The notes below the pieces were generated by a model that was not told where the DNA came from, did not search any database, and was given only the letters and a program-made list of their open reading frames with translations. Shown here one piece after another: positions 1-4,646 of a stretch of DNA of 20,230 bases (within the stretch, counting starts at the first letter, position 1; each line of letters begins with the position of its first letter). The DNA comes from a virus, in IMG/VR virus record IMGVR_UViG_3300020469_003314, positions 1 to 20,230 of that record. One strand, 5' to 3'. Both the position numbers and the translations under genes were made by a program.

Positions 1-289
1 CTTTTGCATCAAGTGGAACATCTTCCGGCCGCATTTGTGTAATGACTGGCCATTCGTCCGAGTACCTTTGATTAAATAATTCCCAGTATGCTTGTTTATC
101 TGGATCCAATGCATTGTCTGGTACAATAGCATCAACAGGACATTCAGGTTCACACACTCCGCAATCAATACACTCCATAGGATTTATAACAAGCATGTTT
201 TCGCCTTCGTAAAAACAGTCTACTGGGCATACTTCTACACAATCCATATGCTTACATTTAATGCAATTATCTGTTACTAGATACGTCAC
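1..289 (-). CDS. fdxA: FdxA-type 7Fe (3Fe-4S/4Fe-4S) ferredoxin, 3' end outside window
   Basis: This is a small soluble electron carrier. 96 codons are visible and the C-terminus runs off the window edge; family members are about 105-110 residues, so only a short tail is missing. The reading begins [13 protein letters not shown], the classic FdxA start. Cysteines lie at 9, 12, 17, 21, 25, 40, 43, 46 and 50. That is the Azotobacter ferredoxin I pattern, in which one set binds a 3Fe-4S cluster and the other a 4Fe-4S cluster. The GTG start shares its first base with the TAG stop of the clamp-loader gene, and a GAGG ribosome site lies five bases upstream inside that gene. The N-terminal match to the family supports this start. 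It appears to be the last visible gene of the operon driven from about 1394-1422. The family call is secure. Its partner is unknown; an electron-transfer role in host metabolism or for a phage enzyme is inference. Confidence 0.93.
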   Translation of the reverse strand, partial: MTYLVTDNCIKCKHMDCVEVCPVDCFYEGENMLVINPMECIDCGVCEPECPVDAIVPDNALDPDKQAYWELFNQRYSDEWPVITQMRPEDVPLDAK

Positions 290-1203
290 TATAACCTCGC
301 TAGTCTAATAAGCGTTGCCGCTAAGTTAATCTCCGGATCAACTACTAGGGTGTGATCCACTAATCCTTGTTTAATTACAAGCACAGCAGTATCTTGTTTT
401 TCTTCATCTCCAAACAATTCTATATTGTCATACAGCCAACGATAGATATCATCCATTTCTTCTGGACGTACTGCGCCACACAAAAGTTTACGTGCCTCTT
501 GGATTTTGCCTGCCTTGAAAAGCTCAACCATGTCAAGTTTCCAGTCGCTTTCGCCTGTGTCACCTTCGTTTGGTTTTAACAAACTGTTATCTTGTACGTT
601 CATCTGTACTGTGTTTATACACTTACGCAAGTCAGGATATGTTGCTTTTACATATGTATCAAGTGTATCCAAGTCTGGAGTTACACCTTCTGTGATTAAT
701 ATTTCTGCAACTCTTGCTGTAAACTCTGTTTGATCTACTTTAGCAATATGAAAGCCCTGACATCTACTGTGTAGTGCAGGAATAATTTTGTTTGGATAGT
801 TACAAGTAAGTATGAATCTTGCTGTTGTGTGATACTCTTCCATTACACCACGTAGTGCCGCTTGTGCGTTTGGACTCAAGTAGTCAGCTTCATCAAGTAG
901 CACAACCTTAAAGTCACCAAATGGAATCATCTGTACAAAGTTTACAATCTTATCACGTACATCATCTACTGAGTTTGTTCTCGATGCGTTAATCTCTAGT
1001 ATGTCTAGCGGATTAAGATCAAGCTCATTAAACAACAACTTAGCAAGTGTTGTTTTACCAATACCGGCATTGCCACTAAACAGCAAGTGTGGTATTGTTT
1101 GATCTTTAATCCATGTTTTAACTTGGTTACGTTGCGCCTCATCTCTAAACACATAACCGTCTACCGTTTTAGGACGATACTTCTCTACCCATAATTCTTT
1201 CAT
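289..1203 (-). CDS. 44: Sliding clamp loader large subunit (T4 gp44-like AAA+ ATPase)
   Basis: This ATPase opens and loads the phage sliding clamp onto primed DNA for the replisome. It has 304 residues (T4 gp44 has 319). The N-terminal WVEKYRP motif is typical of RFC/gp44 proteins. Walker A is GNAGIGKTT (residues 44-52), Walker B is VVLLDEAD (100-107), sensor 1 lies around TCN (133-135), and the arginine-finger SRC motif is at 146-148. The C-terminal helical collar domain is more divergent. The ATG overlaps the stop of the upstream 55 aa gene (ATGA) and the stop overlaps the ferredoxin GTG, so the three genes look translationally coupled. In T4 the small subunit gene 62 directly follows gene 44; here a ferredoxin does. 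Family assignment is very secure from the motifs. Confidence 0.96.
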   Translation of the reverse strand: MKELWVEKYRPKTVDGYVFRDEAQRNQVKTWIKDQTIPHLLFSGNAGIGKTTLAKLLFNELDLNPLDILEINASRTNSVDDVRDKIVNFVQMIPFGDFKVVLLDEADYLSPNAQAALRGVMEEYHTTARFILTCNYPNKIIPALHSRCQGFHIAKVDQTEFTARVAEILITEGVTPDLDTLDTYVKATYPDLRKCINTVQMNVQDNSLLKPNEGDTGESDWKLDMVELFKAGKIQEARKLLCGAVRPEEMDDIYRWLYDNIELFGDEEKQDTAVLVIKQGLVDHTLVVDPEINLAATLIRLARL

Positions 1204-1367
1204 TTGTTACCTACCATTATTAATATTGCTATAAAGAAAAATGCAAACACGAACACTGGTGCCGCATTTGAAATTTGCTTGGTGCTATTAGGCTCAGGCT
1301 TTACATAATGCCCGCCCATGTAATCTCTATCCCAGGCATCACGTCTTGTATCTTTTTTATTTTTCAA
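1200..1367 (-). CDS. Small single-span membrane protein (55 aa), function unknown
   Basis: This is a 55-codon gene starting at TTG, with AGGAG seven bases upstream. It ends in a TGA that overlaps the clamp-loader ATG. The N-terminal half is charged and hydrophilic (KNKKDTRRDAWDRDYMGGHY), followed by KPEP. The C-terminal half, about residues 36-52, is one strongly hydrophobic helix rich in Phe, Ile and Ala and ending VGNK. An inside-positive N-terminus with one C-terminal transmembrane segment is the likely topology. It is the first gene behind the sigma70-like promoter at 1394-1422, so it would be expressed together with the clamp loader. I do not recognise the family. Its reality rests on the good ribosome site, the ATGA coupling and the lack of any other explanation for the gap. 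Confidence 0.72.
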   Translation of the reverse strand: MKNKKDTRRDAWDRDYMGGHYVKPEPNSTKQISNAAPVFVFAFFFIAILIMVGNK

Positions 1368-1393
1368 AAGAAAACTCCTATTAATTTACACTT

Positions 1394-1422
1394 ATTATAG
1401 CGTATAAACTAATAGAAGTCAA
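1394..1422 (-). promoter_or_regulatory. Near-consensus sigma70 promoter for the 55 aa / clamp loader / ferredoxin operon
   Basis: Reading the minus strand, TTGACT (1417-1422) is followed by a 17-base spacer and a perfect TATAAT (1394-1399). The first gene starts at 1367, with AGGAG between. The box sits just after the stop codon of the BI-1 gene, so it re-initiates transcription for the last operon in the window. It differs from the TATAAATA-type boxes before the structural genes, which suggests early or middle expression by host RNA polymerase. The match is direct; activity is inferred. Confidence 0.8.
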
Positions 1423-1429
1423 GTGTTTT

Positions 1430-2098
1430 TTATTCTCGGTTGCCCATTAAGTGTAATAACATTTGGAATAGGTTTATAAAGTTGAGATACAAGCTCAGAG
1501 CAAATCTTATTCCCATGCTACTATCTTGATATTGTAGGTACATTCTTTTAGCATTTTGAGTATCCCATGCTGTCAATCCTGTAAAGATAAGCACACCTAT
1601 AATACTGATTGCAAATTGCATACCTGTGCTTTGTAAAAATAAGTTTACAACACTAGCAATAATAATTCCAATAAGTCCTACAATAAGAAAGCTACCCATA
1701 CTTGTAAGGTCTTTCTTAGTTGTATATCCGTATAGGCTCGCACCAGCAAATGTTGCTGAGGTTACAAAGAATACCTGCACAATACTATATGCCGTGTATA
1801 CAGCAAATATTGTACTTAGACTTACTCCCATGACTGCCGTAAAGATGTAATAAAATTTTGTTAGAGTATCTTTACTCCAGTTTTGTCCTGCAAAACTATA
1901 GTATAGTATCATACCTAATGGAGCAAGCATAAACAGCCACATAAGACTGCCCATTGCATATAATGCTCCGGTTGAATATGTTAACCATGCAATAACTCCA
2001 CTAACACCTAAACCTGCGGCTGTGTGATTATACATGTTAAGCATAAAATTACGTAGCCCTTCGTCGTAGGCTGTACGTGTTTCTGCAATAGTACTCAT
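1430..2098 (-). CDS. Bax inhibitor-1 family (YccA/YbhL/YetJ-like) multi-pass membrane protein
   Basis: The 222-residue protein contains about seven hydrophobic segments after a short polar N-terminus, as in bacterial BI-1/TMBIM proteins, which are usually 210-240 residues. Family signatures are clear: TSATFAGASLYGYTTKKDL (113-131), GLIGIIIASVVNLF (141-154), LTAWDTQNAK (175-184) and SLYLNFINLF (202-211). The family normally has a buried Asp pair in the last helices (D171 and D195 in B. subtilis YetJ). Here the first is present (D179), but the second position is Asn206. Known relatives leak Ca2+ or, in the case of E. coli YccA, bind and restrain the membrane protease FtsH. A phage copy could act on FtsH or ion balance; this is inference. 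The ATG abuts the MazG stop (TAAATG) and an AAGGAG lies eight bases upstream, so it is co-translated with the MazG-like gene. Confidence 0.92.
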   Translation of the reverse strand: MSTIAETRTAYDEGLRNFMLNMYNHTAAGLGVSGVIAWLTYSTGALYAMGSLMWLFMLAPLGMILYYSFAGQNWSKDTLTKFYYIFTAVMGVSLSTIFAVYTAYSIVQVFFVTSATFAGASLYGYTTKKDLTSMGSFLIVGLIGIIIASVVNLFLQSTGMQFAISIIGVLIFTGLTAWDTQNAKRMYLQYQDSSMGIRFALSLYLNFINLFQMLLHLMGNRE

Positions 2099-2518
2099 TT
2101 ACAGATCTCCTTCTTTTCTGTTTTCTGAATAGTATGGATCAAATTCTCCACCTGGATAACGCTTCTTAAGTTTATTTACATTTTCTGCAATTACATCATT
2201 GGGGTCAATTCCCAATGCACTGCAACTGTTCATCCAGTACCACATAATGTCGCCTAGCTCACGCATAGCATGAAACTGTGTATCTTCGTCCATAGGCTTG
2301 CCTTGGAACACACACTTTTTAATGATCTCCATAAACTCGCCGCCTTCAGCACAAATGCCAACAGCACCTGTCATAAGTTGCGCCATGTTTACTTTCATTT
2401 TACTTTCGGTAGTTTCAATTTCAATTATACGATTATACATCTGCATACTTGATAGTGATTCACCGCTAGTTACTTCTCGGACGAAGTCTTTATATTTGTT
2501 TAGATCAATGTTACTCAA
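2099..2518 (-). CDS. mazG: MazG-like nucleoside triphosphate pyrophosphohydrolase
   Basis: This 139-residue all-alpha NTP pyrophosphatase is predicted to hydrolyse NTPs or dNTPs, or an alarmone, to the monophosphate plus pyrophosphate. The Mg-binding pattern is visible as E58-x-x-E61 (AEGGEFMEIIKK) and E87-x-x-D90 (MRELGDIMWYW). It is followed by the conserved third helix with N113 and K116 and the end LKKRYPGGEF. The single-domain form is common in marine T4-like phages. The frame starts at TTG (2516-2518), eight bases after a weak GAGAAAG site that overlaps the stop of the GroES-like gene. The next in-frame ATG is well inside the protein. It directly precedes the BI-1 gene. Roles proposed for phage MazG include recycling host nucleotides and damping stress signalling; substrate cannot be read from sequence. 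Confidence 0.9.
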   Translation of the reverse strand: MSNIDLNKYKDFVREVTSGESLSSMQMYNRIIEIETTESKMKVNMAQLMTGAVGICAEGGEFMEIIKKCVFQGKPMDEDTQFHAMRELGDIMWYWMNSCSALGIDPNDVIAENVNKLKKRYPGGEFDPYYSENRKEGDL

Positions 2519-2532
2519 TTTATTTACTTTCT

Positions 2533-2916
2533 CTATTGTGCGTTAACAAATGATGACGGATCAATTGTAGCGTGTTCACCGTCGGAATATTCTGCACCTA
2601 TTTGTACATCATCTGGTTTAGTCTCTGAGTATGCTAAAATACTTTCTGCTTCAACCATCCTTATTGTAATATCGTCAAGTTCAACACCTCTTGTCCAACG
2701 ACCATGTTCTACTAAAATCCAGTCTCCTACATTATAGTCATCAATGTTTCTTGGACCTTTATCATAGACTTTACCCCATCTCGGATAAATGCCTCTTGTA
2801 GTTCCGTCATCTGTTTTGATTATCAGTCCGCCTTTAGTAGTCTGCTCTCCAAAGTGCATGTGTGACACTAATACTCTGTTGTTGATAGCCCTAATAGGAC
2901 CTTTGACTTTATGCAA
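2533..2916 (-). CDS. GroES-like co-chaperonin (T4 gp31-type role)
   Basis: The 127-residue protein follows the GroES fold in order: IRAINNRVLVSHM (8-20) matches the first strand, FGEQTTKGGLIIKTDD (22-37) the mobile loop and following strand, TTRGIYPRWGKVYDKGP (39-55) the next strand pair, and NVGDWILVEHG (62-72) the KVGDxV motif. TIRMVEAESILAYSE (84-98) matches the C-terminal strand that ends in DILA. About 28 acidic residues follow that GroES lacks. T4 gp31 replaces GroES so that GroEL can fold the major capsid protein, and the same job is likely here. The start is TTG, eight bases after GGAG; a start at Met20 would delete the first strand, so TTG is preferred. The ribosome site lies in the last codons of the 109 aa gene. 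Confidence 0.85.
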   Translation of the reverse strand: MHKVKGPIRAINNRVLVSHMHFGEQTTKGGLIIKTDDGTTRGIYPRWGKVYDKGPRNIDDYNVGDWILVEHGRWTRGVELDDITIRMVEAESILAYSETKPDDVQIGAEYSDGEHATIDPSSFVNAQ

Positions 2917-2918
2917 TT

Positions 2919-3248
2919 CTATTTCTCCTTTGTAACAAAGTTTCCGTCGTCGTCTTCAACCCATTCGTCTTCTATTACTAATGCATCATTTTCTTCTGCT
3001 TCAGCATCTTTTGATTTTGCTACAGCAAGTTCGTCTGGCACACCTGGATTTGAGTTTTGATAATCGGCTAAAACTTGTTCCCTTGTTTTAATAATTTTGC
3101 CGCCAGGGCCTAATTCATCGCCTCTAGCATTTACTTTTGCATTACCCACTGCCGGAGTAAGCTCATTTTTTTGACGTAGTAAATCCATATCAATGCTTTT
3201 ACCCTGCATCGACTTATATGTTTTACGTCCTACTTGTTTCATTGGCAT
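2919..3248 (-). CDS. Conserved-looking phage protein of unknown function (109 aa)
   Basis: This small hydrophilic protein has a basic N-terminus (KQVGRKTYKSMQGKSIDMDLL), a Gly/Lys-rich centre with ELGPGGKIIKTREQVLADY (46-64), and a very acidic C-terminal tail from about residue 80 (DAEAEENDALVIEDEWVEDD). There is no signal peptide or membrane segment. The ATG has a strong GGAGG seven bases upstream. Only two bases separate its stop from the GroES-like TTG, so the two are probably co-translated. The overall look resembles a conserved protein of T4-like cyanophages and pelagiphages, but I cannot attach a function. The charge asymmetry would suit a nucleic-acid or virion accessory protein, which is a guess. 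Confidence 0.82.
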   Translation of the reverse strand: MPMKQVGRKTYKSMQGKSIDMDLLRQKNELTPAVGNAKVNARGDELGPGGKIIKTREQVLADYQNSNPGVPDELAVAKSKDAEAEENDALVIEDEWVEDDDGNFVTKEK

Positions 3249-3276
3249 AGTTATACCTCCTTAGTTATATTAGTAC

Positions 3277-3807
3277 TTATCTCAAGAACTCACGCCAATC
3301 CAGGTCAAACTGGATTGAATTAATCTTATGCACTCCAATTAAATACAGCACATAACTTGCCACACTTGATCCTCTTCCTACACCCCAAACAATGTCGTTC
3401 TCACGCATAAAGTCTACAAGATAAATCATATAGCGTAATAAGTTGATCATATCACGTTCTTTAAAAGCATCTAGTTCTTCCCATACACGATCTTGTACGT
3501 GTTGTGGACAGGGTGTTTCTACTTTTTGTAGTACATATTCATATACATTAATGGCTTTGTATGCATCAGGCATAAACCATTCACTTTGGCATACACCGTC
3601 AAAGGTCTTTTGGTCTACATCTAATGGGATATATTTCTGTAGTTTATTGTGTCCTTGTAAATCACATACTTCATTAAACTTATCTACATCGTCATTAGCA
3701 TCACACAATACCACGTGAACTTTATCTGCATGACCTGAATAGATCATATCAATTAAGTCTTTATTTGTAAATCGCGGAATACCGAGAGAGTCTGTTTTCA
3801 TAAGCAT
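3277..3807 (-). CDS. C-family DNA polymerase (PolIII alpha, DnaE-like) fragment without catalytic aspartates
   Basis: The last 50 residues of this 176-residue protein match the start of the PolIII alpha palm: a helix (LLRYMIYLVDFMRENDIVWG) leading into VGRGSSVASYVLYLIGVHKI (143-162), then FDLDWREFLR. The equivalent in DnaE is GPGRGSGAGSLVAYxLxIT followed by FDLLFERFLN. In DnaE the catalytic PDxDxDF motif comes shortly afterwards; here the protein stops at FLR with TGA. The first 120 residues are less clear, with a possible degenerate upstream DnaE region. It cannot polymerise DNA alone. It may be a retained accessory fragment, a nucleotide or triphosphate binder (the GRGS loop contacts the incoming nucleotide), or a decoy. 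Start ATG at 3807 has no strong ribosome site; an ATG two codons later is an alternative. There is no downstream continuation in any frame before the next gene. Confidence 0.72.
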   Translation of the reverse strand: MLMKTDSLGIPRFTNKDLIDMIYSGHADKVHVVLCDANDDVDKFNEVCDLQGHNKLQKYIPLDVDQKTFDGVCQSEWFMPDAYKAINVYEYVLQKVETPCPQHVQDRVWEELDAFKERDMINLLRYMIYLVDFMRENDIVWGVGRGSSVASYVLYLIGVHKINSIQFDLDWREFLR

Positions 3808-3816
3808 ACATGTATT

Positions 3817-4050
3817 TTAACTGATATTAATCAGATTGTCAAGAGAATTATCGCCATCATCGTCAATATTTTCTACTGGTTTTGACCGTCTAAGTGCTAA
3901 TTCGTATTTTAGTTCGTCTATTATAACCAACATTTGCGAACGAACGTCTGGATTTTGAGTTTGCCAATATTTTGTTGAAATGCTTGAAAGACGTTCTTGT
4001 AAGTCTGCTTCGGATAGTACTGTAAGATCTTCTAGCAGAGGATGACTCAT
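3817..4050 (-). CDS. Small unknown phage protein (77 aa)
   Basis: This short, mostly helical hydrophilic protein reads MSHPLLEDLTVLSEADLQERL at the start and ends in an acidic stretch (ENIDDDGDNSLDNLINIS). There are no cysteines, signal peptide or membrane span. Its ATG overlaps the stop of the 188 aa structural gene by one base (TAATG), and AGGTGAG lies ten bases upstream in that gene, so it is translationally coupled to it. Nine bases separate it from the polymerase-like gene downstream. It resembles small proteins placed at the end of tail gene clusters in marine T4-like phages. Function is not recognised. Confidence 0.8.
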   Translation of the reverse strand: MSHPLLEDLTVLSEADLQERLSSISTKYWQTQNPDVRSQMLVIIDELKYELALRRSKPVENIDDDGDNSLDNLINIS

Positions 4051-4616
4051 TACGAGCTATACTCACCTGCATAATCAGCAAATACAGATACACCAGCGTT
4101 GGTTGTCCAAAAATCTACCATTGCGTAGTTAGTAAGATCACCAACAGTAAAAGATGCTGGAAATCCAGGTCCTTTGTATAATGTTCCACCAACTGCGTTA
4201 AAGGTTACAACGTGTGCTATATCATCTGTCTGCATCTGTAGTCTAATTTTACAAAGTTTTCCTGATTCGCCCCATCCTGTAAATGACAAAGTAATATCAT
4301 CTTTAACAGTTAGTGTCTGATAATTCCCGTCAGTCCAGTTTATATTTTGGCTAGCAGAAACAGGTCCAATATTATTTACTTCTTCAGTGTTAGCAATAAG
4401 AATTGCATCAGTAATAATATTACGATTAAAATCATTAGTGCCATTTAACTTTGCAGTATTAGTATCTAGTGTCGTTAGATCTGTTGCTGCATTGGTTAAC
4501 TGTGTTTTTATAATATTAAAGTTATCTCTAAAACCCTGTGAATCGTTATCCACACCAGCTACAGGATATAGAGCGTCTATACCTTGTATTGCACTTGAAC
4601 TTGTTGTAGTAGTCAT
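4050..4616 (-). CDS. Tail or fibre-associated structural protein (188 aa)
   Basis: The low-complexity Thr/Ser start (MTTTTSSSAIQGIDALYPVA) leads into DNDSQGFRDNFNIIKTQL (23-40), a degenerate version of the N-terminal module shared by neighbouring fibre proteins. The C-terminal half (SQNINWTDGNYQTLTVKDDI and onward, ending MVDFWTTNAGVSVFADYAG) is a beta-rich domain seen at the C-termini of many phage fibre proteins. No enzymatic motif is visible. It has its own late-type promoter (4635-4642) and CGGAG ribosome site, and is coupled to the 77 aa gene at its 3' end. The structural role is inferred from composition, shared motif and position at the end of the fibre cluster. Confidence 0.75.
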   Translation of the reverse strand: MTTTTSSSAIQGIDALYPVAGVDNDSQGFRDNFNIIKTQLTNAATDLTTLDTNTAKLNGTNDFNRNIITDAILIANTEEVNNIGPVSASQNINWTDGNYQTLTVKDDITLSFTGWGESGKLCKIRLQMQTDDIAHVVTFNAVGGTLYKGPGFPASFTVGDLTNYAMVDFWTTNAGVSVFADYAGEYSS

Positions 4617-4634
4617 AATTTGTTTCTCCGTTAG

Positions 4635-4642
4635 TATTTATA
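4635..4642 (-). promoter_or_regulatory. T4-type late promoter box (TATAAATA) before the 188 aa gene
   Basis: This is an exact match to the T4 late consensus on the minus strand, 18 bases before the ATG at 4616, with CGGAG between. It lies in the short gap after the 849 aa gene. In T4 the box is read by sigma gp55 with the sliding clamp as activator, which would fit the clamp loader in this window. Confidence 0.75.
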
Positions 4643-4646
4643 TCTA

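Noticed and set aside
92-280. Plus-strand 62-codon frame opposite the ferredoxin
   Set aside because: The minus-strand frame carries the full FdxA cysteine pattern, so this is an antisense shadow.
3249-3276. Late promoter before the 109 aa gene
   Set aside because: GATAAGTACTAATATAAC is only a loose match to TATAAATA and the gene is likely read from upstream; not strong enough to list.
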